Assembly: GCF_000204055.1 (NCBI RefSeq)
Contig: NW_006768831.1
Span: forward strand, 407,709 to 471,708
DNA: 64,000 bases
Source of the DNA: Melampsora larici-populina 98AG31
Lineage: Eukaryota; Basidiomycota; Pucciniomycetes; Pucciniales; Melampsoraceae
Reading direction: 5' to 3'
This document shows, in pieces, positions 36,166 through 47,610 of the stretch. Positions within the stretch are counted from its first letter, which is position 1. Each line of letters opens with the position of its first letter. The notes under the pieces are model-generated. The model saw nothing but the letters and a program-made list of their open reading frames with translations, was not told where the DNA came from and did not search any database. The position numbers were made by a program, and so were the translations under genes.

Positions 36166-36855
36166 TTGAAGTACTTCCTGTTGAAAGACAATCAAGACCA
36201 GCGTCAAATGTGTCATCAAGTGTGAAAGGTGTATAGAAGTGTCAAGGTTTCTCTTACTCTTTCAATCTCGTCTATAAGTGTTTTGTGATAAGTTGTGCAA
36301 TGTCTTTTGTCCTATTGATGTTTTCCCAACCAATCTTAGCGCTGATCTTTCCCAACAATGTTTGTTTGAGTTATCAAGTTATATAAATGTTACTCTATCC
36401 TCTCATCCTAAACTCTCTTTCCTCATCTATTGGAAAGAGAGTAAGTCTTTCATTATCATTTCTACACTCGCACTAATACTAATGTTATCACACTAAAGAT
36501 TCCCATAGATCACTTAAGCTTTATCATTGACTTACAACTTTATAAATTCTCATTTTTATCTTCCCTCCTTAAAACTCAGGTACATTACTCTTATTTTACT
36601 CGTTTATTATCAATTGTGTTGCTTATATTTCTCTCTCTTTTATTGTGTTCAGGTTAGTTTCCCAGGTCTGCATACCTGCGTGTTGGAGAAGAGTGCTGAG
36701 CTTTGAGCACTATCTTATTAGGTTAGTTTCCCAGGTCTGGATACCTGCGTGTTGGAGAAGAGTGCTGAGCTTTGAGCACTATCTTATTAGGTACATGGTG
36801 TTGTTAGCCATTTACACGGTAGCGAGAGTTTTAAATCGATTCGTCAAATCAATTT
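36166..36855. other. Retrotransposon-derived non-coding stretch
   Basis: T- and C-rich sequence between two copia gag frames. It contains a 69-bp tandem duplication (annotated separately) and probably LTR/UTR remnants. Confidence 0.4.
36651..36788 (+). repeat. 69-bp tandem duplication
   Basis: AGGTTAGTTTCCCAGGTCTG starts at 36651 and again at 36720. The two units agree over the full 69 bp except about one base (GCATACC/GGATACC). Each carries GAGTGCTGAGCTTTGAGCAC, itself partly palindromic. Confidence 0.9.
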
Positions 36856-37266
36856 ATGAACAACGACGAAACCACTGTACCTTTAAATCAATTTACCTCT
36901 TCTCCTACTTTAGAGACTTCACCAGCCCATTCAATATCTTCAGAGGAAGATTTCCAATCATCATCAGAACCTGAATCAATCAGTGAACAGATATTTATTC
37001 AAAGTCTATTACCGACGATGTCTACCTCTCTCCCCAACCCTCCACCCGGTACTACTACCCTCATCACTACTACTACCCCATCAGCATTCGATAGTAGAAG
37101 GTTTCAAATGGCTTCTTCCATGGTTAATACCTTATCAAAGATAACTGTAACAGAGAAGCTTAACAATACCAATTATCCTAATTGGTCTTCAGAAATCTAT
37201 ATTGGTATCAAGGGATTATCTTTTGTTTTGGGTTCTTGTGGACCAGGAGTAGTAGCAAAAAGGAAT
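36856..37266 (+). pseudogene. Second copia-type Gag, N-terminal part only
   Basis: ATG 36856 opens a Ser/Thr/Pro-rich N-terminus followed by the Gag core start VTEKLNNTNYPNWSSEIYIG and SFVLGSCGPG. Similarity to Gag ends at about 37266, exactly where minus-strand Tnp2-like coding begins, so another transposon piece has interrupted it. It differs clearly in sequence from the Gag at 35287. Confidence 0.7.
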
Positions 37267-37274
37267 AAATTTTC

Positions 37275-37545
37275 TTCTTTGTATCAAATGTTGGCTGGTA
37301 GGTTCAAGCAGATGAGAAGAATATTTCCATTTGAGTGTCGCCTCTGTGCTGATTTCCCGTGCGGATTAAACCAATTGACATACAATCCAAATACTAAATT
37401 GCCACTCTTTGAGGTGTAGGCAACTCCGGAGGCCTCAAACGTTCTCCACATCTCTCCATCCCAGATGTCGGTCATAAGAGAGGAACCATCTTCTCTGCCG
37501 TTGGAGAGCAAAGCTTCCAATGCATCTTCAAAGTCAGGTAAAAAC
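37275..37545 (-). pseudogene. Tnp2-type (CACTA/EnSpm or KDZ-like) transposase fragment
   Basis: The minus frame reads LMTDIWDGEMWRTF, then SGNLVFGLYVNWFNPHGKS, then SNGNILLICLNLP. The VDWFNP-xGN...G-I-x-x-x-CLNLP pattern is characteristic of Tnp2-like transposases seen in basidiomycete genomes. It is short, without the rest of the enzyme. Confidence 0.65.
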
Positions 37546-37684
37546 ATCATTTTTGCTAGCCAAGTTCGCAAAGACTTGAATAATAAATTGTTAATGTTAT
37601 AAATAATAATTAGAGAAATTATTAAATATAAAATGACAGATGTAGCCGTTGAAAGTAAAAGCCCCAGTGGAGTCACCAATATGT

Positions 37685-37790
37685 AGAACTTAAAGCTCAA
37701 CAAGAGCTTTACAGAGCTTAAAGAGGGATAATCTACTAATATAACTAACTAGTGGAAGTTGCCTAAGACTTCCTCTTTGAAAAAATCAAC
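37685..37790 (-). repeat. Dispersed repeat, copy 2
   Basis: Reverse-complement relative of 3635-3735 (shared TGTAAAGCTCTTGTTGAG, TAGATTATCCCT, GTCTTAGG). It adjoins the Tnp2-type fragment and may be part of that element or an LTR. Confidence 0.6.
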
Positions 37791-39405
37791 ACGGGGTTTT
37801 GCTGAATTCTTTGGGATAAGGCACCAGAGAAATTGTCTCAATACTTAATTCAAGTATTATTCCTGTGATTTTTAGAAATAAAGAAATCTCAACACTGCTA
37901 TAGTGTTATTCAAATCTGAGCACAACAAAAACACAATTTTAATTACTAGCAAAGCAAAAATCAGTTTGATTGTTATTCCAAATGAAGACTTGTAGTCTTA
38001 TCACATGTAAAGAAATCTCTCCTTTGACATAAAGGCGCAATTTAGTGAACTTAGTACTGCTAAAGTAATTTAATTATGATTAAAAACACTCTAACAAAAG
38101 TATAAGATGAGTAACAAGGGGAACAAAGGCACGTAAATTCCCTAACAATAGTATATAACCCTCCAACAATCCTCAATAATGGTCAACAGCCTCCAAAAAC
38201 CTTCAAAAACCGTCAAAAATCAACAGAAATCCTCCAATGTAACCATATGATGTCATAAATATTATTGTTTGTAATGATTCAAGGCGTGAATTTGATCAAT
38301 TGATGTTAATAAATGATGAATACAGGTGATTTTTTCCTAATATTCATAGCTGAAATCCATTTTTGGAATTACAAATGTTTTGTAAAGTTGTTCAATTTTG
38401 GATTACTATAGCTCATTTGATAGCCCTTGTGATACTGATCATTTATCACCCCCATATGACCTATTTCTGATGTGTGATGAATAAGTTATTGAGTTGTAAA
38501 GATTGAGAAAATAAGCTTTTGTCATGTAAATGTTATATGTAACCACCAAATTCGAAATTCACTCCAGTTTCTTTGTTGCCTTATAACTTTTTCACTAATC
38601 CTCCGTTACTAATTAATTAAAGGTTGTGAATTATGAAACCAATGATTCTGCGTCGAATGAACTATCACAGACCCAATTCTGACAAGTTTTAACATATGTA
38701 ATTAACTAAAAACCTCCATTTTTGATCAAATTTGACTGTGTTCACGTCTAATAATGATTTTTCTTCTACCAAAAGATCATCCCACAGCATTCCAATCAAT
38801 CACACAACCCTAAAATCATTCTGAAAAACCCTTGGCACAATCAATCCATCGATGACATCACTACACAGGAATTAATACCATAGTACCCCTTTTCAAAATC
38901 CCCTTTTCTTGAATAATTTCCCACCTCCCTTATCAATCCTCATGATCAAAGTTGCTGATGACTAATGTTGTACCTATCTTTCATAATAAAACCTTCCTGA
39001 ACCAATAACTCTTATCATAATAACCTAAAAACCATTTTCCAGCCTCTCATACCCATATTTTCTATATTTCCTTGAATTTCCAATATTGTGCTTCTTCTTT
39101 CATTCTTTTCATAACAGTCTCCATTCTTTAAGATTGAAACTAAATTTTCTTCTTCTTCCAATCTTCTTACTAATTCTTTTAATTTAATTTTCACTCTCAT
39201 ACTATTTTTATTGATCTTTTTGAATTTTTCTTTACTCTTAAATGTTCTTATCAATTGCTTATGTAAATATATAATTTTAAAGATAATGAAATGAAGATTA
39301 TAAATCAACTATGATACACTTGATTACTAATAACTTCAACAATAAATTTGCCATTGACTAAAAATACAAATTTTCCCATAATTTTTAAATTTTTTGCTTA
39401 AGTAG
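37791..39405. other. AT-rich, gene-less stretch
   Basis: About 1.6 kb of AT-rich DNA without a supportable gene in either strand. Short near-repeats of CAACAGCCTCCAA/CCTTCAAAAACCGTC occur at about 38180-38240. Confidence 0.5.
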
Positions 39406-40330
39406 AGATCTTGCTCACCACAACAATGGTGAACTTCTGAAGTTCAAAGCACACCCGTGCGCCTTGGGATTCCTTCAATATTTTGGTGTCAACTACAATG
39501 AAACTCATGCACCAACAGGCAGGATTGCAACATTTTGAGCCGTCTGTACTGTCACAGCTGCCAAAGACTTAGACGTCATTCAAATGGACACCGTGGCAGC
39601 CTTCCTCAACGGTACCCCAAAAGAAACCATCTTTATCAAGATACCAAAAGGGTGCAGTGCTGAAGGCGCCGACAAGGAGACTGTTCTACAACTTAATCAA
39701 GCACTCTACGGTCTCAAACAAGCCCCCAAAGTTTGGTATGACACACTGAAAGCCTTCTTTGCCACTATTGGACTATTTCCCTCAACCACAGATGTGAGCC
39801 TCTTCATTTCCAATGATCCTAACTGGTGCTGTATCATCCACGTACATGTGGATGACATGGTCATCGCTTTGAATGACGTTCAACGGTTCAAAAACACTAT
39901 CACCAAGAAATTTCAAATGGACAAAAAAATCAAATACAAATATATCCTAGGGATGACAATGGTAAGAGATTGAAAAGCCAAGACAATTGCTCTTTTGCAA
40001 AGCCAGTACATACAAGACCTCTTAGAAGACTATGGGATGGAGGACTGTAAACCAATTGGCTCACCCATGATCCCCAACACCTATCTGACACCAGGTTCCA
40101 AAGACAAGTGCCACCAATTTCAGAAACTCGGCGTCAGCTATCAACAAGCAGTCGGCAAACTTATGTATCTGGACAATGCCACACGACCAGACTTGTCTTT
40201 TGTCGTTTCTCAACTCTCACAACATCTCAACAATCCGTCCATCAATCACTGGATTGCGTTCAAACACGTACTGTGATTTTTGAAGGGAACACAACAACTA
40301 AGTCTAGTGTTGGGTGGATCAGACTTGAAA
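39406..40330 (+). pseudogene. Ty1/copia Pol fragment (reverse transcriptase), broken
   Basis: The copia reverse transcriptase is recognisable: KFKAHPCALGFLQYFGVNY, NETHAPTGR, VIQMDTVAAFLNG (catalytic-region Asp), LNQALYGLKQAPKVWY, IIHVHVDDMVIA (the copia form of YVDD), KFQMDKKIKYKYILGM, then GKLMYLDNATRPDLSFVVSQLS and FLKGT leading to RNase H. In-frame TGA codons stand at 39536, 39971 and 40274. HVL-TGA-FLKGT clearly replaces the family's HVLRFLKGT, so the stop is a former Arg codon. Integrase and Gag are not adjacent, so this is a fragment. Confidence 0.9.
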
Positions 40331-40537
40331 CTAAACACTTTCGCACTGCAACTATAAGATCAAGTATGGCGGAGCGTGTGTTGTTCAACCAATTCTTGGC
40401 TTGCGTCAGGCCCGGGTGTAAATTTTGCCTGGCTGCGGACCAGGGCCAACCTGTGGCTCACGTCAAGGTGGCGCAAGCCGGGCCCATGTCAGCGGTTTTT
40501 CCGCACTCTTATACTCAAAAAGCCCAGCAAAATCATG
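40331..40537. repeat. GC-rich inverted-repeat patch before tRNA-Asp
   Basis: Between about 40398 and 40495 the DNA is unusually GC-rich. The word GGCTTGCGTCAGGCCCGGG is mirrored by GGCGCAAGCCGGGCC, making an imperfect palindrome of about 90 bp, probably a small element inserted near the tRNA gene. Confidence 0.5.
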
Positions 40538-40609
40538 TCTTTGTTAGTATAGTGGTCAGTACTCCCGCTTGTCACGCGGGCAACCGGGGTTCGAGTCCCC
40601 GACAGAGAG
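40538..40609 (+). tRNA. tRNA-Asp (GUC)
   Basis: A standard cloverleaf: acceptor TCTTTGT pairs with ACAGAGA, the D-arm is GTATAGTGGTCAGTAC, the anticodon arm CCCGC-TTGTCAC-GCGGG gives GUC, and the T-arm is CGGGG-TTCGAGT-CCCCG. A T5 run soon after (about 40616) can end Pol III transcription. No intron. Confidence 0.97.
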
Positions 40610-41177
40610 GCATTTGTTTTTGCCTGTCGCAGACTTTTGAAAGAGAGATACGACGGAAAAGGAAAGTGATTATCGCTCGCTCATGAAGGTTTCTTCCGTT
40701 GCGGAAGTGAAGGCATACTAAATCTTTGATTAACATCATTATGCAACTCAGGATTCTACTTCTTCATGAAACGGATGTATGGAGTCGAAGTTGATTGTGA
40801 AGTTCTTTACTCCAAGCTTCAATCATAAGTGACGTCTGAATTCGATATTTTATAAGTTCAATGGCACGGGAAAGAGGAAGGGTGTTAGGAGGCTTCCTAA
40901 TCTGTCTTCAATTGTCTCTGGGCGACCCGGTAAGAGCGAAGGAGATTTAGTGGACAGGCAAAGTGATAGAGAGTCTGGCATATCCGTATGAAAGTGGTCT
41001 CGCTTCATAGGAAAAAATGGCAAATGCGAGGAACAAATCTGGCATCAAAATTCCAAAGAGTAGGATGGGATATACATCATAGGAATACATTGAGCAAGAT
41101 AACACAGGTACAACGGATGTCCCATGGATGATAGGTGGACATATCGTGCTAACAAAGAACAGATACGGAAGTGGAGA
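40610..41177. other. Gene-less stretch downstream of tRNA and H4
   Basis: Lies between tRNA-Asp (plus) and the 3' end of histone H4 (minus). No gene is seen; part will be H4 3' UTR. Confidence 0.5.
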
Positions 41178-41793
41178 TTAAGCACCAAAACCATAGAGAG
41201 TTCGACCTTGTCGCTTGAGAGCGTAAACTACATCCAATGAAGTCACAGTCTTGCGCTTGGCATGTCTGATGAGAATATCGCGAGTCAGTCTATGGAGGTG
41301 AAAGTCAAAGAGTTTGAAAGAAATTACTCACTCGGTGTAGGTAACTGAGTCACGAATGACATTCTCGAGGAAGATCTTAGAGATTGAACGTTGATAAGTA
41401 AGTCTGTTGAAGGAGAGACTCTCACTCGGGGCAGAAGAGTGACTTACTTTGAGAACACCTCTAGTCTCCTCATAAATCAAACCGGAGATACGTTTAACTC
41501 CTCCACGTCTGGCTAAACGTCTGATAGCAGGTTTAGTGATACCTTGAATGTTATCACGAAGAATCTTACGGTGACCTAATATGGAACAAAGAGCAGTTGA
41601 GAAGGAGAACTTGAAAAACTAGCCGATAAGGATATCAAACTCACGCTTGGCACCACCTTTTCCAAGACCCTTTCCTATTGAAATGAGAATCACGAACCAG
41701 GTGTGGTTAGTGTGTGAATGAAGGCGATATGAGAGTGAGTAAAGCTTGATGAGATAGAAGCTACGAACCACCGGATTTTCCTCGTCCAGACAT
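41178..41793 (-). CDS. Histone H4
   Basis: Core nucleosome histone. Five exons in minus order: 41769 (or 41772)-41793, 41645-41674, 41448-41575, 41332-41375 and 41178-41265. The translation has all H4 landmarks: [86 protein letters not shown], ending FGA. Exon 1 has two possible GT donors three bases apart. The inner one gives a standard 103-residue protein with tail SGRGKSGKGLGK (Gly to Ser); the outer one gives 104 residues with [13 protein letters not shown]. Four introns in so short a histone gene imply a polyadenylated, conventionally spliced transcript. Confidence 0.97.
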
Positions 41794-43083
41794 AATTCAA
41801 GTTGATGATGAGATTTGTGAGTGGTTCAAAGTTGAGCTTTTTAGTGCGAAGTTTGTGTGATTTTGGTTGGTTGACAGGGGACAAAACAGGACAGAACGAA
41901 CAAGAGGGGGTATTTACAGCGTTATTAAATGAAGGCTCACATTGTACACATGTACAACACAGCTTGTTACAAGTTTCAAGAGATTTCACGTGTGTTACAT
42001 ATCTTTGAATCACACCTTCTGATTGGTCAGGAGAAGTCAAAGAAAGTCGTCGCGCGTATGATCTGTTAGCAGAAGATTACACTTTCGTTAGAGCGAGCAC
42101 CAGTAGGACGGCAGAAAGACACTCGGAAACTGCACATTGTGCGGATTCGGCATGACTGGCCCGGTGCGCTTGGATTGAAGTCATCTTCTCTACCTCCAAC
42201 CTTCACGGGTTTTGAGAATTTGATGATGGGAAGGCGCGATATTTTCATGCCGATCTCGCTCTGGAGAGACTTTCAATAGCGGCTCAGTCAATTCCTTTGC
42301 AAAAAGATGATCCAATTTGGATGTCAATATATACCATATCGGGAAACCAAGCAGACCCTCACGGAAAGTGAATAAGACGAACTCGGCCATCCTTCACTAC
42401 CAAAGGCAGTTTGCGAACACAGATTTCGATGGACTTTTCCCTTTATGGGCCGTTGCGATAAGCCGGCTGACTGCTCCCGTTCCGCATTTCTAAAAAAGTG
42501 GATGTGCAACTACCGACGAGGGCCACTTGCATCCGGCGAAAGGCGCAAGATTTTAGTTGCTCCCTTATTGAGAGGAATTGATCTTTGTTTCCATTGTTCA
42601 AATTTGTTTTCGATGTTCGGATTTAGTCACTTTTGTATGACCGATATGGCTCAGGAAGACGATGACCTTGTTGCTCTTTTGTCATTTGATGATTGTAACA
42701 CTTCATCCAGTTCTTTTCTGTTTCCTTTCTAATTCTCATTCTCTCATTACTTTTTGTTTTGTTTGATTGTATTTCATTCAAATCATCTTTCAACTCACAA
42801 TCTTTCTTCACCTATATTCTACTGATCAAAGCCTCAAGCTCACTCACAAAAACAATCATCAAGGCACCTATTCACAAAAGACGCGTTTTGGGGACTCAAC
42901 TATTAAAAAAAGGAACTTGCTAACCCACAACCTTCGTTTCACAATTCATCTCGCAAATTAATTCTTGAAAACAATACAATTTGTCTAGAAGAGAATCGCA
43001 TTGTAATCATTGTTATACACACAAAATTTCGATCCCATTGTTATCGAGTTGGAGAACTTTTGTCGGACTTCCAGAAACACAAC
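41794..43083. promoter_or_regulatory. Divergent intergenic region between histone H4 and the HMG-box gene
   Basis: The two genes point away from each other, so this 1.29-kb region must hold both promoters. No exact histone promoter motif was identified. Around 42700-43080 the plus strand is C/T- and A-rich, as expected for the HMG gene leader. No other gene is supported. Confidence 0.45.
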
Positions 43084-45302
43084 ATGATGGACTCTATCAA
43101 TACATCTTACCCGGCCTTTGCTTCTTCGGTCTCAGGTTAGTAACACGCATTTTTTGACAGACATGTATTATTTTCTACTACTATGTTACCACGGGCTGAT
43201 ATCCCCAAGAAATAGCTTCTTATCAATATTACATATAATTTACTCAAACCACTGACCTAAGCTGACCTCTTCATATTTGTGTTTGACTGGGCTTTCCGTT
43301 AGCTGGATTCCCTACTCCTCCATCTTCGCCTCTCGTCCGACCGCTGAGTTCTCCTCCTGCATTGAGCAGCTCTTCAGGCTTTCTTCAAAAAGTATCAGAA
43401 CACCCGAAGCATCTCCTCGAAAATAAAGCGCACTCACCACCTATCTTCAGCTCTGAGGTTAGAAGGGGTTCTCATACTGACGATACACCGTCAATTTCAA
43501 CTACACAGAATCTCATATTGGTTCCACCTGCTTCTATCTTAAGCGGCGATGTTGGAAGAGTTTCTCAACCTGATGATACACCACCAGCTTTGACAACCGA
43601 AGATCCTGACGTGGTATCTCCTCCCCCTTTTATAATTTCGTCAGATATTAAAATAGGTCCAACAATCGAAAACCATGATGGTCCTTCCTCTGGTATTTCG
43701 CATCATTCTTCTATCAGAGATCATGAAGAAGGGGGTCAGCTTTCAGACCATACAGTTAATCATCAAATGGCTGGTGTGAAGTCTGCCTCAGATCCTGAGC
43801 TTTGTGACTTGCCTGTGTTAGATCCTTCCGTACGTGATCACAAAGATCACAATCAAAATCCAACAAATGATATCATCACATTCAACAATGAGCAAGCTGT
43901 AAAATCATCGGATCGAATCAGCGAGCAATCAGCAGTGCTAAGTAAAGGAACTGCTAAAACAAAACGAAAGACGAAGAAAGCTAGACCAGCATATGAAGTA
44001 GCAGGCAGATTACCTCGTCCTCCTAATTCATGGATACTCTATAGATCTGAAAAGATTTTAGAGATGAAATCTTTAGATCTTGGATTAGCTCAATCGATTT
44101 TGAGTAAAGAGATTGCTGCTCGATGGCGCGAGGAACCAAGTGAAGTGAAAAAGATGTATGAGCGCAAAGCGGAGATTATCAAGGCTGAGCATGCTGCCAA
44201 ACATCCTGGTATGTATTATTCCATCTTAGATCTTTTTTATATCTCAATGCGATCCTTGAAATGAACAAGGTGCTTGATAAATCTTACTGACCAAATCTAT
44301 ACTTTCTTTTTATATTCGTTTCCGATTGAAGATTACAAGTATAACCCAAAGCGCCATAGAAAAAATGGAGAAAAGAGTTCAAAAAACCCTACCCGATCCA
44401 CCATTGAAGAAGAACATAAAGATCAAAATAAACAACTTACAAAAGGAAAATCCGAAACCCATGATCTCCATCATTTCGCTTTCGAGCATTCAAGAGATTC
44501 TTTCAATGTCCCACCAACCCCAAAGAATTCGATCTCAACCTCTACTGGTGATCAAAAAGATGAAGATCAAATAAGAAACAAATCAGATGAAGAACAAAGA
44601 TTTCAAACACTAATTTTAGATGCAAATCTTTATAAAGCCTTTCCAGTCTTAAGTCAACTCATCGCTAATCAAAATCCTAATACTCCTCTTCCTTCAGCAT
44701 CAACCGAAGCATTTCCTACGAGAAGGTCGATGACTATACCAAATCAATTCCAAGACTTGACATTATCATCAAATCAAGGAATCTTTGAGCATCATCACCA
44801 ACACACTGATCCACAACTTGTTTCTCCTACTAGCTGGGCACCACCTTGGCAACCGAATGATCCAAGTTCTACACCAATAGATTATCATGATTCTAGGAAT
44901 TGGAATAGGAATATGTCTTACCCACTCCCATCGATTCCACCTGATCATAATGTGAATCGATTTAGCTTACCATCTCAACTTCAATGGACACCTAATCATA
45001 TTTCACCTAATTCTCAACAATACTCAAATCCAAATTATCATAGTAATCAATCTCAATCGTTTGATGGATCTCATACATCAAGTTGTCTAAGTAATAGTTT
45101 AGATTGGCAAGATCCTAGGTTATCGAATTGGTCGAATCCATTTCATCTTGGATCTTCTTCAGATCATACTACAAGACAAAGTCCCAATAATGAACGTCTC
45201 GATCAAAATGGTATCAATTTTGGATTTAATTCGTTTATCAATGATGATCTTAATCAAAACCATCAGTCATTGCAAGCTTTTTGGAATCTTGAAAATCAAT
45301 AA
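43084..45302 (+). CDS. HMG-box transcription factor (MATA_HMG-like)
   Basis: Three exons join in phase: 43084-43135, 43303-44208 and 44332-45302, giving 642 residues. The N-terminal half is Ser/Pro/Asp-rich and carries an imperfect repeat (SSEVRRGSHTDDTPS / SGDVGRVSQPDDTPP at about residues 45-85). The HMG box (about 251-331) spans the second intron: RLPRPPNSWILYRSEKI, LSKEIAARWREEPSEVKKMY, KAEHAAKHPDYKYNPKRHRK. Box features match the sequence-specific MATA_HMG/SOX-type rather than the nonspecific HMGB type. The C-terminal half is Ser/Asn/Gln/Pro-rich, typical of an activation region. In basidiomycetes such factors include Prf1-like regulators of mating and pheromone response; that role here is inference. 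Confidence 0.9.
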
Positions 45303-45912
45303 TTGTTTTTCAGTTGTCAGATTGTTTCCTTCGGTTTCAAGTTTTTTTAACTTCGATGAGCATTCCTTTCCCTTGTTTTCTATACTTTTGTGAAAAACTT
45401 TTCATTAATGACTTGTAATTATTTTTTTCATTCTTGATCTGTACAAATAATTAATCCTGTAGGGTATATTTATCTAGCTTTATAGATCGCATAAAAATTA
45501 ATTAACATTGTGAATTAGTGTAAAGAACTCGTTCATTTTTGATTCAATAGTAAGTTTTCTAAAAGAGATCATTGACTTCTTGATCCTCTTGATCAGTACT
45601 TTATTCACTTGATCATACTCAAATTTCAAAGACACAAGAGCCCAAAGTTGCAAAGTAGTCAGACAATAACTCCTACAGCTATCTACCACTGAATGCAAAA
45701 GAGTTCAAACCCACAAACCTGATCACCTGTACCTTACTGCAATATTGACTTTAATGTAGATTAACCCAAAGTAAAAGACGAGGCCTGTATCCATTTAAGC
45801 CTTTCAGGCCTTTGTTGCTATGAGCTTGTTTTTTGGAATCTTTCCAATTTTCTCTTGTGACAGTCTAGTCCAAAAGTGAAAGTAAAAATGGCCTAAAGAT
45901 GTGTATACAATA
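45303..45912. other. 3' flank of the HMG gene
   Basis: Probable 3' UTR to about 45480, then AT-rich DNA to the left end of the mariner-class element. No gene. Confidence 0.5.
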
Positions 45913-46017
45913 GGGGGTTTCAAGTCAGAAATTTTTTGTGAAACTTTTTAAAAAACGGACAAGTTTTTTAAATTTTACAGTGGGTTTTTTTTCTGCAAAT
46001 ATACGGTCAACACCATT

Positions 46018-46041
46018 CGGGACACCTAAAAAGGTGTCCCG
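46018..46041. repeat. Perfect 10-bp-stem hairpin inside the left end
   Basis: CGGGACACCT and AGGTGTCCCG are separated by AAAA. It sits in the spacer between outer and inner inverted blocks and has no counterpart at the right end, so it may be a tiny nested insertion or a terminator-like structure. Confidence 0.85.
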
Positions 46042-46477
46042 ATTTTTTTAAATTGACGGTACAGCTGTTTTCAAAAATAATGTCATGGTGCGATTTTTTA
46101 TTTTTGGTTTTCCTCGCAAGCCACGCCAAATACAGCCAATACAGGCTCTACTCAGGACCACAGGGGGTTCAGGACAAACACCGGGCTGATGTATCGGATA
46201 TGGTCGGTCCCATCCACTACCCAAATCCGATCGCCACATCGAAAATTCTCTGCCCTCCAACATCCACTACCTCCTAACACATCCAGTCCGATTATCACCA
46301 CCTCCCATCCCATCCGATACCGCGTCAAATCCACCCCATCCCATCAGATCCTACGACATAAGCTCAGCGAGTTCAGCGTGGCCCGATAACTGGCAAGGTC
46401 AGATATGCCCCACTACCCGTTTCACAACTCCACATCACTTCATTGACGTTGCGTTGTTTGATTTGCGTACTTACAGA

Positions 46478-47610
46478 ATGGCCAGAGTCCCAAGAGTGCG
46501 AGGCGGAAAGTACGAGGCCAGCGTCAAAGTCTTAGCCATTCAGCACCTTAAGGCAGGGAAGACAATTGCTCAGGTTCAAGCCATCCTGAAATCACCAGTC
46601 TCTTCACGCACCATCTCTCGATGGCACGCGTTGTATTGACGAACGGCCTCTGTGGTTCGTAATCCTGATGATTACAAGAGGTTGGGAAGGAACCTAAGGT
46701 TGACGGATGAGGACCGCGACTTTATGCTTGAGCTCCTGGATCGTAACCCTGGTTTATACTTAGACGAGTATCGACTGGCCATCTATTGGGAAACTGGAGA
46801 GTGGATCTCTCTACCAACTGTCACCCGTGACCTCAAGATACGACTCAACCTTACCCTCAAAAAGGCTCGAACGGTGCACCCCGCGCAAAGCGCCACCAAA
46901 CAGGCTCGTTATCTACACGCTATCGGAGCTTTGACACCTAACATGCTAGTGTTTTTGGGTTAGTCATACACTTCCAAGCCTTACTTTGCTTTAGGCGTCT
47001 CAGCTAATTTGGTCTATATACAGATGAGTGCGCAATCCAGGAGACCTTCCTCAAGCGACAGTTTGGCCGCGCCACCAAGGGCCAACGTACCCAGAGGATC
47101 CCATGGAGCCGGGCTGGGAAACGCTACTCACTGTTACCAGCCATTTTCAGGGGTGGTATCTTGGCGGTGGATTGCCAAGAGGGTAGCTACTACCGCCGTG
47201 ATTTCAAAAGTTTCCTCAAACATCGCCTGGTAAGCTTGTGTTCAAGACTTCGCCTGTCGTGACCGATCATGCTGACATGATCTTCTCTCCGATAGTTCCC
47301 AGTTATGAACCCTTATCCCCAAGCCAATTCGGTGTTGGTCATGGATAATGCCCGGATTCACAAGGGTGGTCGCATCGCCGAGCTTGCCGAAGAAAGAGGC
47401 ATCCGTGTGATATACCTACCCCCTTACTCACCTGATCTCAATCCCATTGAGAAGGCTTTCAGTGTTCTGAAATCCTTTTTTTGTCGTACGCAATGCGTAA
47501 ACGAAGCCCACAATGCAGAAAAAATAGATGTTATTATGGACTCCACTTGGAACGTTTTCTCTGGCAGTCTTATGCATCGTTTATACAGTGTGTGCGGATA
47601 TTGGTTGTAG
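46478..47610 (+). CDS. Tc1/mariner (IS630-type) transposase, DD34E, one TGA stop
   Basis: Three exons: 46478 to about 46961, 47024-47230 and about 47297-47610. The N-terminus has a helix-turn-helix (KVLAIQHLKAGKTIAQVQ, SSRTISRWHALY) and a second DNA-binding helix (LPTVTRDLKIRLNL). The DDE domain reads DECAIQE (first Asp), VLVMDNARIHKGG (second Asp) and YLPPYSPDLNPIEKAF (Glu, 34 residues after the second Asp). A single in-frame TGA at 46637-46639 follows RWHALY and is followed by CGA; it would be Arg with one C-to-T reversal. Everything else is intact, so inactivation is recent or read-through possible. It acts on the inverted ends of the enclosing element. Confidence 0.9.

Noticed and set aside
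46637..46639. Programmed stop-codon read-through or selenocysteine in the mariner transposase
   Set aside because: The same kind of TGA appears in many unrelated decayed transposon frames here, so C-to-T mutation is the simpler explanation; no recoding structure is apparent.
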